Positions 33,186-41,928 of a DNA stretch of 49,170 bases are shown one piece after another. Made by a program: the position numbers and the translations under genes. Location of the stretch: NCBI GenBank assembly GCA_003524305.1, contig DQHW01000030.1, positions 37,631 through 86,800 of the forward strand, read 5' to 3'. Position 1 is the first letter of the stretch. Each line of letters opens with the position of its first letter. The stretch comes from Anaerolineaceae bacterium. GTDB lineage: Bacteria; Chloroflexota; Anaerolineae; Anaerolineales; Anaerolineaceae. Below the pieces are notes generated by a model that was given only the letters and a program-made list of their open reading frames with translations, was not told the origin of the DNA and did not search any database.

Positions 33186-34085
33186 ATGAAAAATCAGCCA
33201 AATGAACTCAGCAAACTCATTCAAGATGAAATCATTAAAGCAACCGGGCTGCCCCCAAATAAATTCACGCATTCTCTTTTTTGGCCCTTTTTGCATAAGC
33301 TCACAGATCACCTGGCTGACCTTTTAGACCATTTTGATTATCTGGTCGGAGACAAAGGTTTGCCTAAAGCCAGCCAATGGCTGTACATGAATTTTTGTAA
33401 TCCTGCGCGTGCATTTGGAAATGAAAACATTCCAAAGGAAGGGCCGCTGTTGGTGGTCACAAACCATCCCGGTGCATACGATGCGCTGGTCGTTTTTTCC
33501 GAGTTGAATCGGCAAGATATCAAATGGATTTCAAACGATATTCCTGCTTTTCACTTGTGCAAGAATGTCCAACAACATATTCTTTATTCCTCGAACACTC
33601 ATCCCGAGGGACGATTTTTGGTTTTGCGAAACGCCATCCAGCACCTGCAAAGCGGAGGGGCATTGGTATACATTGCTTCAGGCGGCCGCGACCCTGACCC
33701 GGCAGTTTACAGCGGTGCTGATCTTGCCATCGATCATTGGTTGGATACATTCGACACGTTTAATAAATATGTACATGGGTTGAGAATTTTACCGACAATG
33801 GTGAGCCATATCATTTCTCCTAAATGGGTTAATCACCCGGTGTCGTGGCTGCGGCGTGATGAGAGATGGAAGCAAATATTATCTGAATTTAGTCAGGTGC
33901 TTTACCAGTTATCACATCCCGGGCGATTGATGATCAACCCGGCAATTTCTTTTGGCGAATCAATCAGTGAAGCAGAAATTCGCAACCAAACAGGGGATGG
34001 CAATCTGCGTGCGGCAGTCATTGACCGCGAACAAGTTTTGTTGAAAGAACACCTGGCCAGGTTTAATGGATCTTTGAGTGATTGA
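33186..34085 (+). CDS. PlsC-like acyltransferase
   Basis: 299 residues with the glycerophospholipid acyltransferase motif I TNHPGAYDALVV (His-x4-Asp) near 97-108 and the GGALVYIASGGRDPDP region (substrate motif) near 158-173. No clear membrane helix except a hydrophobic N-terminal stretch. Likely transfers acyl groups to a lipid precursor; whether it is a true 1-acylglycerol-3-phosphate acyltransferase is uncertain because it is longer and has a distinct C-terminus. Ribosome binding site GAGAGGATGAA; alone in its transcript. Confidence 0.8.
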   Translation: MKNQPNELSKLIQDEIIKATGLPPNKFTHSLFWPFLHKLTDHLADLLDHFDYLVGDKGLPKASQWLYMNFCNPARAFGNENIPKEGPLLVVTNHPGAYDALVVFSELNRQDIKWISNDIPAFHLCKNVQQHILYSSNTHPEGRFLVLRNAIQHLQSGGALVYIASGGRDPDPAVYSGADLAIDHWLDTFDTFNKYVHGLRILPTMVSHIISPKWVNHPVSWLRRDERWKQILSEFSQVLYQLSHPGRLMINPAISFGESISEAEIRNQTGDGNLRAAVIDREQVLLKEHLARFNGSLSD

Positions 34086-34141
34086 AAGATTATGTCGACA
34101 ATAGAAAATACCTCGTTATTAATTGAATCATGGTGGGTTCA

Positions 34142-34260
34142 ACCCCACTCGCTTCGCTCGCCCTCAAAAAATCAAGGGTCATGAGGGGCGCACAGACCGC
34201 GACACCCGAACCCACTACAATAATGTAACAAATTTTCCATGGTGCATCGCGGATGCACCC
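34142..34260. repeat. REP-like element, copy 2, with adjacent hairpin
   Basis: CCCCACTCGCTTCGCTCG then GGGGCGCACAG (34142-34197) is the repeat seen at 29936, 37122 and 47178, here with an inserted palindromic segment. Nearby GGTGCATC (34241-34248) and GATGCACC (34252-34259) form a compact hairpin. Confidence 0.55.
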
Positions 34261-34323
34261 TACGCCTCATATGGTTCTCTATTCGTGTTAAAATACATGC
34301 ATTCAATCTAGAAGAGGTGCTGT

Positions 34324-36126
34324 ATGTCCGTTCCCATCCTGGTATCCGCTGCCTGGCCTTACGCAAACGCCGAGATTCACGTCGGCAATCTGACAGGCTC
34401 TTATCTGCCTGCTGACATTTTCGCGCGTTATCAGCGCTTAAAGGGCAACCAGGTCTTGATGGTCTCGGGTTCAGACTCACACGGCACGCCCATCACCGTC
34501 CGCGCAGATGCGGAAGGCACGACGCCGCTGGCAGTGTATGAACGCTTTCATGAAGGCTTTATTGATCTCTTTCAGCAGCTTGGGCTGAACTACGATCTCT
34601 TCACCAGCACACATACTCAAAACCATCAGAAGGTTTCACAATCCGTATTTCTGGCGCTGAAGAAGAACGGCTATCTCTACACCGAAAGCCAGATGCAGTG
34701 GTATTCGCCCAACCAGAACCGCTTTTTGCCAGACCGCTACGTAGAGGGTACCTGTTATATCTGCGGATACGAGAACGCGCGCAGCGATCAGTGCGATAAA
34801 TGCGGTAACCTGCTTGAAGCAGACCGCCTGATCAACCCCAAATCCAAAATTGACGGCTCGACCCCCGAGCTGCGCTCCACCGAACATTTTTATATTGACC
34901 TGGCAAAACTGCAGAACCACGTGGTCGATTTTCTCAAGATCCGCGACAGCTACTGGCGTCCAAACGTGATGCGCCAATCACTGGGCCAGATTCTGGCCGA
35001 CAGCCTGCACGGCCGCGCCATCACCCGCGACCTGGATTGGGGCATCCCCCTGCCGGAAGAAGTAAATGAAGTCGGCAAGGAATGGGAAAGCAAACGCCTT
35101 TACGTTTGGTTTGAAGCAGTGATCGGTTACCTTTCCGCTTCGATCGAATGGGGGCAGCTTGCCGGCAACCCTGATGCCTGGCGCAACTGGTGGCAAAACT
35201 CAGAAAGCCGCACCTATTATTTCATCGGCAAAGATAACATCCCCTTTCATGCCGTGATCTGGCCGGCGGAACTGATCGGCGCTGGCAAAGCGTTTGACGA
35301 GGTGATGGGCGCTGCAAATCCGCAGCCGCTGGTGCTGCCTTATGACGTGCCGGCCAACGAATTCATGAACCTTGAAGGACAAAAAATCTCTGGCAGCCGC
35401 AACTGGGCGGTATGGGGTCGTGACTTCTTGACCCGCTACGACCCGGATGCGCTGCGCTACTATCTGACGGTTAACATGCCCGAATCCAAAGACACCGATT
35501 GGGATTGGGACGAGTTCTATCACCGCAACAACGATGAATTGGTAGCCACCTGGGGCAACCTGGCCAACCGCGTTCTATCTTTCTGCAACAAATATTGGGA
35601 AGGTCAGGTGCCCGACCCCGGTGAACTGACCGAGCTGGATAATGACCTGATCAAAACAATCGAGGGTGGTTTTGAGACCGTCGGCGAGTTGATTGATACT
35701 GTAAAACTGCGCGCCGCAGCAGCCGAAGCCATGCGTTTGGCCTCAGAGGTCAATAAGTATCTCGACACGACCGCTCCCTGGCAGCAGGTGAAAACGGATA
35801 AAGCCACCGCCGCACGGGCGATCTTCACCGCACTCAAAGCAATCGATTCGCTCAAGATCCTCTTTGCGCCTTTCTTGCCCTTCACCAGCGACAAGCTGCA
35901 CGGCTTTATGGGTTACGACGGCAGTCTCTTCGGCACCCAGACCACCGAAACGCTCAAGGATGCACTCGGCGAGCACAAGGTGCTGCGCTACGACCCCACT
36001 GGCGCCACGGGCAAGTGGGAGCCGAGCAAGCTCAAAGCCGGCGATCCGCTCAGGCAGCCGGTTGCGCTGTTCAAGAAGCTGGATATTTCGATTGTTGAAG
36101 AGGAAAGAGCCAGGTTGGGGAATTAA
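34324..36126 (+). CDS. metG: Methionyl-tRNA synthetase
   Basis: 600 residues. Class I signatures: AWPYANAEIHVGNLTGSYLPADIF (HIGH variant HVGN) and the KMSKS-type loop EGQKISGSRNWAVWGRD. A zinc knuckle is seen in CYICGYENARSDQCDKCGNLLE. The anticodon-binding helical domain occupies about 400-600; the EMAP/Trbp111-like C-terminal extension is absent. Ribosome binding site AGAGGTG. Its last 48 bases are duplicated at 36953-37000 and the stop is followed directly by a palindromic terminator. Confidence 0.97.
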   Translation: MSVPILVSAAWPYANAEIHVGNLTGSYLPADIFARYQRLKGNQVLMVSGSDSHGTPITVRADAEGTTPLAVYERFHEGFIDLFQQLGLNYDLFTSTHTQNHQKVSQSVFLALKKNGYLYTESQMQWYSPNQNRFLPDRYVEGTCYICGYENARSDQCDKCGNLLEADRLINPKSKIDGSTPELRSTEHFYIDLAKLQNHVVDFLKIRDSYWRPNVMRQSLGQILADSLHGRAITRDLDWGIPLPEEVNEVGKEWESKRLYVWFEAVIGYLSASIEWGQLAGNPDAWRNWWQNSESRTYYFIGKDNIPFHAVIWPAELIGAGKAFDEVMGAANPQPLVLPYDVPANEFMNLEGQKISGSRNWAVWGRDFLTRYDPDALRYYLTVNMPESKDTDWDWDEFYHRNNDELVATWGNLANRVLSFCNKYWEGQVPDPGELTELDNDLIKTIEGGFETVGELIDTVKLRAAAAEAMRLASEVNKYLDTTAPWQQVKTDKATAARAIFTALKAIDSLKILFAPFLPFTSDKLHGFMGYDGSLFGTQTTETLKDALGEHKVLRYDPTGATGKWEPSKLKAGDPLRQPVALFKKLDISIVEEERARLGN

Positions 36127-36131
36127 GTTGA

Positions 36132-36157
36132 TAAGGACACGGCGCGCCGTGTCCTTA
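36132..36157 (+). terminator. Perfect palindrome after metG
   Basis: A 26-base perfect palindrome: TAAGGACACGGCG then its inverse CGCCGTGTCCTTA, followed by a T-rich stretch. Probable metG terminator. Confidence 0.7.
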
Positions 36158-36168
36158 CTTTATACATC

Positions 36169-36197
36169 TTGAAATTGACGAGTTCTCACTGTATAAT
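36169..36197 (+). promoter_or_regulatory. Promoter of the antitoxin-toxin pair
   Basis: TTGAAA (36169-36174), 17-base spacer, TATAAT (36192-36197). Confidence 0.75.
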
Positions 36198-36200
36198 AAC

Positions 36201-36219
36201 TGTAGCGATATTCGCTACA
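36201..36219 (+). promoter_or_regulatory. Palindromic operator of the antitoxin-toxin pair
   Basis: TGTAGCGA, spacer TAT, TCGCTACA: perfect 8-base arms immediately downstream of the -10 box and upstream of the AAGGAG site; expected binding site for the autoregulating antitoxin. Confidence 0.7.
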
Positions 36220-36229
36220 AGGAGTCAAG

Positions 36230-36517
36230 ATGCAGTTTATCCCTTATCGTAATTTACGCAACGAACCGGCGACAGTGAGAAAACAACTCTCCAGCGAAGG
36301 TGAATTAGTGGTGACAAACGGAGGAAAACCGTTTGCCTTGATGATTGATATTCCAGAGAACGAGAATGTTGATGAAATCTTACTGATGGCATCCAGAATC
36401 CGGGCACAAATGGCCATTCGGTCCATTCGCAGCAACGCGCGCAAAAACGGCACCAATAAACTCACGGATGACCAAATTAACGAGGTCATTCAAAAGACGC
36501 GTGAGGATCGTGAATAA
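36230..36517 (+). CDS. Phd/YefM-type antitoxin
   Basis: 95 residues. The N-terminus MQFIPYRNLRNEPATVRKQL and VVTNGGKPFALMIDIP are typical of the Phd/YefM DNA-binding fold; residues about 60-95 are helical and charged, as expected for the toxin-neutralising tail. It sits under a promoter-operator and its stop overlaps the toxin start in TAATG. Its partner is the PIN toxin, giving a type II toxin-antitoxin module. Confidence 0.87.
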   Translation: MQFIPYRNLRNEPATVRKQLSSEGELVVTNGGKPFALMIDIPENENVDEILLMASRIRAQMAIRSIRSNARKNGTNKLTDDQINEVIQKTREDRE

Positions 36518-36933
36518 TGTTGTTAGTGGTTTTGGATACCAACGTGATTGTGAGTGCCTTAATAAAAGACTCGGGGAATCCGAGCAAGATATTTGACCTC
36601 GTCATCAACAACCAAATCCGACTGGCCTACGATAATCGAATTATCGGTGAGTACGAGGAGGTTCTTTCACGTCAAGAATTGCATATTTCCCAATCTAAAG
36701 CAAGTGCAGTAATTCGTTATATTGAACTCACCGGTCATTATGTGGATGCTGAATCCGTTTCTGCGGATGGGTTCCCTGACCAAAACGATATGCCATTTGT
36801 TGAGGTCTTCATCACCAGCAAATCACTGGCTTTAGTTACTGGTAATTTCCGCCATTTTATACCATTGATTGATAAAGGCTTACTCGTGATGACTCCGGCT
36901 GAATTTGTTAGTAAATATTTTCCTAATCAATGA
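36517..36933 (+). CDS. PIN-domain toxin (type II toxin-antitoxin)
   Basis: 138 residues. The PIN-domain acidic residues are visible: VVLDTNVIVSALI (Asp7), IIGEYEEVLSR (Glu near 46) and DGFPDQNDMPFVEVFITSKSLALVTGNFRHF (Asp residues near 88-92 and the usual TGN). This is the COG1569-type PIN toxin, predicted RNase. Translation is coupled to the antitoxin through a 1-base overlap. The module is bracketed by copies of the metG 3' end, a sign of acquisition. Confidence 0.87.
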   Translation: MLLVVLDTNVIVSALIKDSGNPSKIFDLVINNQIRLAYDNRIIGEYEEVLSRQELHISQSKASAVIRYIELTGHYVDAESVSADGFPDQNDMPFVEVFITSKSLALVTGNFRHFIPLIDKGLLVMTPAEFVSKYFPNQ

Positions 36934-36952
36934 AAAACAGGAGACTCATCAG

Positions 36953-37000
36953 GAAGCTGGATATTTCGATTGTTGAAGAAGAAAGAGCCAGGTTGAGGAA
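36953..37000 (+). repeat. Duplicated metG 3' end bracketing the toxin-antitoxin module
   Basis: These 48 bases repeat 36075-36122 (end of metG) with two mismatches, and the copy still reads KLDISIVEEERARL in frame to a stop. Together the two copies flank the promoter, operator, antitoxin and toxin like attachment sites of an inserted module. Confidence 0.75.
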
Positions 37001-37034
37001 ATAAGGTTTTTCATTGGGGTGACCGGTCTTACAA

Positions 37035-37086
37035 TAGGGACACAGTCGCATTCTATGCACACCCTTGGGTCCGCGCTGTGTCCCTA
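37035..37086. repeat. Inverted repeat
   Basis: TAGGGACACAG (37035-37045) and CTGTGTCCCTA (37076-37086), 30 bases apart; shares the GGACACxG core with the metG terminator palindrome. Confidence 0.55.
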
Positions 37087-37121
37087 CGGTTTTAAGCCCC
37101 AGAATGCATTACAGAATTTGC

Positions 37122-37165
37122 CCCATTCGCCGCTTAATGCGGCTCGGGGGTGCAACAGTCGCAGA
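37122..37165. repeat. REP-like element, copy 3
   Basis: CCCCATTCGCCGCTTA then GCGGCTCGGGGGTGC, the third copy of the repeat family at 29936, 34142 and 47178. No gene seen in 37004-37237. Confidence 0.6.
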
Positions 37166-37237
37166 AGAGAGAAATTTTTAGAGTTTTTTTATTTTAAAGA
37201 TTTTCGTGTTTTTAGTGGTTAAAAGGGTTAATTAAAA

Positions 37238-37951
37238 TCAATTCTTCAATCCCCAGAACGCGCAGCGGATCCAGTTGGGGAGGGCGCGCAGGAGGGGGAG
37301 CATGACATTCTCGGCGCGGTCTTTGAATTCTTCACTCTCATAGATCTCTCCCCCCAGCGGATCAACCAGGTCACTCACTGACCGCAAGATCAGGCAGGGC
37401 ACATCATTCTTGTGCGCCGTCCAGGCAATGGCGCCTGACTCCCAATCCGCGGCGATGGCGTCAAATTCGTCCACCAATTTATGCACAAGATCGGGGTCAA
37501 TATCCTGATCGGCAGAGACAAGCAGCGAACGCCGTACCACCTGCGGATAAGGTTCCGAGAGGTATGAAAGGTCAATTTGGGTGGTGTAATGGTCAATCGC
37601 CTGGGCAGGGTCGCCCATACGTTCGTAGATGTCGTAAACCAGGGTCTTTTCAACCAATAAAATTTCACCCACACAGGTTTTATCTTCCAAACCGCCGCAG
37701 GTGCCCAAGTTGATCAACAAACCTGGCTGCCAGCGATCTATTACGTATTGTGCACTGGCGGCAGCGGCAATCTTGCCCCAACCCCCATGGAAGAACAGGG
37801 CGTCGCGGTTGCCGAGCTGAAGGTGAAAAAACGAACCAAAGGGAGAAGTCTCAACGGAAGGCAGGTGAAAATATTGCATGACGGCAGTCCATTCGGCATT
37901 GGCCGAAATGATGATAACAACCTCGCCTCCCTCATCACTGATTTTTGACAT
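37238..37951 (-). CDS. Nucleoside phosphorylase/MTA-SAH nucleosidase-like protein
   Basis: 237 residues from the ATG at 37951, which has GGAGGAGG upstream. Phosphorylase-superfamily features: IISANAEWTAVMQYF at the start, LLINLGTCGGLEDKTCVGEILLVEK, and the purine/ribose site ADWESGAIAWTAHKNDVPCLILRSVSDLVD (Glu in place of the MTAN DMEGAA). It could hydrolyse methylthioadenosine, futalosine or another nucleoside. Upstream neighbour on the same strand is the glycosyltransferase. Substrate unclear. Confidence 0.8.
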   Translation of the reverse strand: MSKISDEGGEVVIIISANAEWTAVMQYFHLPSVETSPFGSFFHLQLGNRDALFFHGGWGKIAAAASAQYVIDRWQPGLLINLGTCGGLEDKTCVGEILLVEKTLVYDIYERMGDPAQAIDHYTTQIDLSYLSEPYPQVVRRSLLVSADQDIDPDLVHKLVDEFDAIAADWESGAIAWTAHKNDVPCLILRSVSDLVDPLGGEIYESEEFKDRAENVMLPLLRALPNWIRCAFWGLKN

Positions 37952-38000
37952 CCATCCTCCTCCAGACATCCATTATTTTAGCTGCTATTAAACCTGCAAA

Positions 38001-39173
38001 TTATTCGTCACGCAAAATGTGGCGAACTGATTTTCGAACTTCCATTCCTGGCGCCTTCCACAGGATATCAGCCGCCGCGTAAGCAGACTCAGGTTGACCG
38101 AGAAATTTGGCATTGGCAGAACGTTTTTTCAACAAGGCCTGGTCCTCTTTCATCAGGTGGCTCAGACACTCCAAAATAGCAATGGGCGATTCAGCCATAT
38201 CGGCGGCGCCGTAAGCGGTAACATATTCGGCGTTGCCCGTTTCTTGCCCGGGGATGATCTCGGTCAGCATCATGGGCAATCCAGCGGCCAGGGATTCAGT
38301 CACGATCAATCCGCCGGCCTTGCACAACATCAAATCAGATGCCTTCATCAATGTTGGAACCTGGTCGGAGTACTCATAGATATAAGCAGGAATATGCCAT
38401 TCAAAATGGGTCAGTTCACGGAAGAGGTTTTCGTCTTTGCCGCAGACCACGGCCACCTGGATGGGTGCACCAAAATGGTTGATCACGTTCAAAGAATCAA
38501 TCAATCTCTCCACCCGTTTGCTGCCGACAGCCAAAATGGTGGGCAGATCGGGCTGCCATCCGAGTTCTTTGCGGATATCGTTCTTGGCTCGTTTTTCTTT
38601 TGAAATGGCTGGCGAAACCGGAATGCCGGTGATGATAATCTTTTCGAGCGGCATGCCATAACTCATACCTAACTCAGCTACCAGGGTGTTTGGCACCATG
38701 CAGCCGGTTACTTTTTTGTGGAACCACATGCGGTGAACAGTGGAGAGATCCGTCACGGCGGTGTATTGAGGCACTTTGTTTTTGCGGCCTGTGAACAGTG
38801 TGGATATCGCCGCCTGGTACCAGGGATAAGTGGAAAGCACAACATCCGGTTTGTATTTGGTGAACAACTCGCGCATGGTATCTACAAGCAGCACACCAAT
38901 GGAGCGTTCGAGAAAAGCGGTGGGGATGAGGTTATCGCTTGCCTCGTATCCAAGCTGGTAGAGCTCAGGGACGTGCTTCACGTATTTATCGTAATCCGAC
39001 TGTGTATCACGCAGGAATGACGGCGTGGTGGGTTCATCCAGGGGATTGAGAAGTTCAACCGTCATTTGTTCAGCGTATTTATCGAGGATTGCGTCGCGCA
39101 CCGCATTGGCGGCGCTGCGATGGCCGAAACCGGCATCCGCGGTCAGGATTAACGCGCGCTTCTTTGAGTCCAT
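38001..39173 (-). CDS. MGDG synthase/UgtP-like glycosyltransferase
   Basis: 390-residue GT-B enzyme. The N-terminal MGDG-synthase motif ILTADAGFGHRSAANAVRDAI and the C-terminal UDP-sugar site MLCKAGGLIVTESLAAGLPMMLTEIIPGQETGNAEYV identify the family that adds sugar to diacylglycerol. Likely makes membrane glycolipids. It lies 11 bases after the CinA gene and 49 before the nucleosidase, suggesting one transcript of mixed function. Confidence 0.9.
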   Translation of the reverse strand: MDSKKRALILTADAGFGHRSAANAVRDAILDKYAEQMTVELLNPLDEPTTPSFLRDTQSDYDKYVKHVPELYQLGYEASDNLIPTAFLERSIGVLLVDTMRELFTKYKPDVVLSTYPWYQAAISTLFTGRKNKVPQYTAVTDLSTVHRMWFHKKVTGCMVPNTLVAELGMSYGMPLEKIIITGIPVSPAISKEKRAKNDIRKELGWQPDLPTILAVGSKRVERLIDSLNVINHFGAPIQVAVVCGKDENLFRELTHFEWHIPAYIYEYSDQVPTLMKASDLMLCKAGGLIVTESLAAGLPMMLTEIIPGQETGNAEYVTAYGAADMAESPIAILECLSHLMKEDQALLKKRSANAKFLGQPESAYAAADILWKAPGMEVRKSVRHILRDE

Positions 39174-39183
39174 GAGGTCCCCT

Positions 39184-39717
39184 TTACTGTTGACAACCCG
39201 GCCAGTTTTCTGGCGGAAGATCTTGCTTCAGATAGCGCAAAGCCAATTCAAGCGCTGCCTGGGCGGAGTCTTCTTTGTTTTTGATGCGGTCGCCTTTCCA
39301 ACAGCACTTCCAGGCCCAATCGCCGTCTGCTGCACTCATGCCAATCCAGACTGTGCCAACGGGTTTCTCTGGCATGCCTCCGCCCGGGCCGGCAATGCCG
39401 CTGATGGAGATGCCCAGAATCGAATCGAGCGGGAATCCGCCTGAGAGCGCACTGCGCACCCCTCTGGCCATTTCGATAACACATTCCTTGCTGACGGCAC
39501 CATGTGCTTGCAGGGTTTCGTGTTTAACGCCAAGTAAGCCTTCTTTGACTTCATAGGCATAGGCGGTGACGCTGCCCAGATAGTAATCTGATGAGCCGGG
39601 GATGTTGGTGATCAGGTGTCCGACCAGGCCGCCGGTGCAGGATTCGGCCATGGTCAATTTCATACCGCGCTGCCGCAGCAAATCCCCGATTTGTTGTTCC
39701 AATAATTGAGATGACAA
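39184..39717 (-). CDS. pncC: CinA C-terminal family, nicotinamide-nucleotide amidohydrolase
   Basis: 177 residues containing only the deamidase domain, as in PncC/YgaD. MTMAESCTGGLVGHLITNIPGSSDYYLGSVTAYAYEVKEGLLGV, with the catalytic Ser and Thr in AESCTGG, and GISISGIAGPGGGMPEKPVGTVWIG are characteristic. Converts NMN to NaMN in pyridine nucleotide recycling. Start on the minus strand at 39717; ends 11 bases before the glycosyltransferase begins. Confidence 0.9.
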   Translation of the reverse strand: MSSQLLEQQIGDLLRQRGMKLTMAESCTGGLVGHLITNIPGSSDYYLGSVTAYAYEVKEGLLGVKHETLQAHGAVSKECVIEMARGVRSALSGGFPLDSILGISISGIAGPGGGMPEKPVGTVWIGMSAADGDWAWKCCWKGDRIKNKEDSAQAALELALRYLKQDLPPENWPGCQQ

Positions 39718-39819
39718 AGTAAGTTCCTTAGATTTGAGTTGCCTAATTATAATGCCGTGATGGGGGGTTGGATGAATAACTAAAAGTTATTGAGATGTCA
39801 AATTTGAAGTTATCGGATG

Positions 39820-40611
39820 CTAGACACTATAAGGAACGACAATTTCCGTCAAATATTTATTCGGATTACCCATAAACAACTGCCCGGGCCCCTTGTGATA
39901 AATTTCTCGCGTTGGGAGCTCATGTTTTAAATGATTATTCTTTGCATAATCAAGCACCGCTTTGTACGCATAATTAAAAAAATCGTAGCTCCCCTTGTGC
40001 ATAGTGCTAATCCCCTTGCCACCCGGTAATTCTCTGGTTTCAATGCCATCGCGATTTACAAATTTATTTGTAGGGACACACACCTCGATATCTGCAATTT
40101 CACAATAGCCATTATCATAATAGCAGTTGAACGGAACTCCCAATGCATGTCCTTTTAGTTCACTGAAAATTTTGCCTAAATACTTGCTTGTGTCCTGATA
40201 TGCTCCCTTAAAACGTATGCTTGCAACTCTTTGACTCTTAATATCTACAATACCAATTTTGTATTCCGGTTTATGAATAATTATATTTGGCTCAATGAAA
40301 CCCTCGATTTTTTTTATTAGCGCTTTATCTATGTTGACCCTTTGTTCAATCATTGATTTCTTAGCTGCAAGAAAATACGAAAGGTCGTCTTCATCATCGT
40401 AGTTTGCCAGTACATCTTTTATTTCAGCAATCCCGAAATCCAGATTTCGCAAGAGCAAGATCAACTGCGCTGTTTTGAAATCTCCTTCATCATAATAACG
40501 GTAACCATTCTCTCCCCGGAAAGATGGAACAAAAATACCCTGCTCGTCGTAATAACGCAGAGTCTTTATTGTAATATTTGTTATTTTTGAAAATTCCCCT
40601 ATTTGGTACAT
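39820..40611 (-). CDS. MerR-family regulator with GyrI-like effector domain
   Basis: 263 residues. An N-terminal MerR winged helix (MYQIGEFSKITNITIKTLRYYDEQGI to about 70), a coiled-coil dimer helix (about 75-105) and a C-terminal GyrI-like (BmrR-type) effector-binding domain (about 115-263) that probably senses a small organic or drug-like molecule. AT-rich and divergent from the BtrH-like gene; the promoter between them has the expanded spacer MerR proteins act on. Its codon style is more Firmicutes-like than neighbouring genes. Confidence 0.88.
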   Translation of the reverse strand: MYQIGEFSKITNITIKTLRYYDEQGIFVPSFRGENGYRYYDEGDFKTAQLILLLRNLDFGIAEIKDVLANYDDEDDLSYFLAAKKSMIEQRVNIDKALIKKIEGFIEPNIIIHKPEYKIGIVDIKSQRVASIRFKGAYQDTSKYLGKIFSELKGHALGVPFNCYYDNGYCEIADIEVCVPTNKFVNRDGIETRELPGGKGISTMHKGSYDFFNYAYKAVLDYAKNNHLKHELPTREIYHKGPGQLFMGNPNKYLTEIVVPYSV

Positions 40612-40688
40612 TTATCACGCTCCAATGGTTTTCATTATCATCCCCAAGAGTACCATAAACTAATTTTTCTGTGTCTATTATTTATGCC

Positions 40689-40720
40689 TTGACTCTCCAG
40701 CGCAGTGGAGGGTCTATACT
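40689..40720 (+). promoter_or_regulatory. MerR-type promoter with 20-base spacer and dyad operator
   Basis: TTGACT (40689-40694) and TATACT (40715-40720) are separated by 20 bases rather than 17. The spacer is a near-palindrome, CTCTCCA - GCGCAG - TGGAGGG. This geometry is the hallmark of promoters activated by MerR proteins. Confidence 0.8.
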
Positions 40721-40747
40721 TTTTAAATACAATATATGGAGAAAATT

Positions 40748-41818
40748 ATGAAGCTAAAGACATTTCAAGAGATTGTAGAACTGAATAGTTTTAATGTAAA
40801 GACTGGATATCACTGCGAAAGTTCAGCAATAATGAATGCGCTAAGATTTCAGGGAGTGGAATTAGGCGAAAACATGATTACCGGAATGGGAAGCGCACCA
40901 GCATTTTTCTTTAATGCAGAAGATGCTTTCTCTTTTTTAGGTGCACGATCTTATACTATGTTAGAGAACTTTTGTGCATCAACAGGTATTAATGCGGAAT
41001 CTGCATCACCCAAAACAGGTCAAGAAGCTTATGACATGGCAAAGGAAATCTTGAAAGCAGGGATACCTGTTGTGCTGCGTGTCAATATGCGATATCTGCC
41101 ATATCTGCACGGTGGTAAATATGGCGACAAGTATTCGTCTTTTGGCTGGCATTTTGTGTGCCTTGTAAAAATTGATGAACAACAAGGGGTTGCATGGGTT
41201 ACTGACACAGCTTACAAAGAGTTGCAGATGGTTAAGCTTCACGATCTAGCTAAGGCAAGAAATTCAAAGGAAGGTATGTTCAAAACAGAGAACTTCCTTT
41301 ATTTTTTCAAAAACCCTTCATTGATCAATATTGACTACAAGGCTGCTTTTTTCAAATCACTCAAGATGCTCTTGGAAAACTATGAAAAAATGGACGGTGG
41401 GCTTATTGCACTTGAAAAGCTGCCAGATAATATAAGAAATATTGAAAAAGGCCGGAATATATTTATTTTGAAGCCTTTGTTCTATACATTTTACGGATAT
41501 ATAGAGGAATTTGGCACCGGTGGCTCGGCATTTAGAAATTTCTTAAAGGATTATTTTATTGAAATGTCTGAACGACTCGTCATAAGGGATTTAGAAAAGA
41601 CTGCAAGAATTGTTGAAACATCTTGCGCTGCGTGGACAGCCCTTGCGCTTGAATTTAAATACATGTCAGAAGCCTTTGAGGGTTTGAAAAAAGGCAAGGA
41701 AGAAAGGACTATGATGTATGAAAACGCGGCAAAAAAGGCTCATAGCTTGTTCATTGCAGAAAAATATATTTACGAATCAGTGAAATCAATATACTCCAAA
41801 TTGAATTTGTCATACTAA
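40748..41818 (+). CDS. BtrH-like protein (BtrH_N plus DUF4872)
   Basis: 356 residues from the ATG at 40748, which follows GGAG. The N-terminal half (about 1-145) has the BtrH_N pattern, including GYHCESSAIMNALRFQGV with Cys23 as possible nucleophile, and GWHFVCLVKIDEQQGVAWVTDT (papain-like His/Asp). The C-terminal half (about 155-350) corresponds to a DUF4872-type helical region. BtrH transfers an acyl group in butirosin biosynthesis, but a peptidase-like role is equally possible; no biosynthetic cluster is nearby. Controlled by the MerR promoter directly upstream. AT-rich; probably acquired together with the regulator. Confidence 0.8.
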   Translation: MKLKTFQEIVELNSFNVKTGYHCESSAIMNALRFQGVELGENMITGMGSAPAFFFNAEDAFSFLGARSYTMLENFCASTGINAESASPKTGQEAYDMAKEILKAGIPVVLRVNMRYLPYLHGGKYGDKYSSFGWHFVCLVKIDEQQGVAWVTDTAYKELQMVKLHDLAKARNSKEGMFKTENFLYFFKNPSLINIDYKAAFFKSLKMLLENYEKMDGGLIALEKLPDNIRNIEKGRNIFILKPLFYTFYGYIEEFGTGGSAFRNFLKDYFIEMSERLVIRDLEKTARIVETSCAAWTALALEFKYMSEAFEGLKKGKEERTMMYENAAKKAHSLFIAEKYIYESVKSIYSKLNLSY

Positions 41819-41928
41819 TTAGAGAGTATATAGAAACGCAACTGCCGACAACTTGAAAGGTCACTGGGTTTTTATCTTTTTATTCAACATGAGTCATTAG
41901 GAAATTTGCCAGGAGAAAGGAGGCATAT

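Noticed and set aside
36517..36933. Reading the PIN protein as VapC
   Set aside because: The partner antitoxin is Phd/YefM-like and the sequence fits the COG1569 PIN group better, so no VapC symbol is given.
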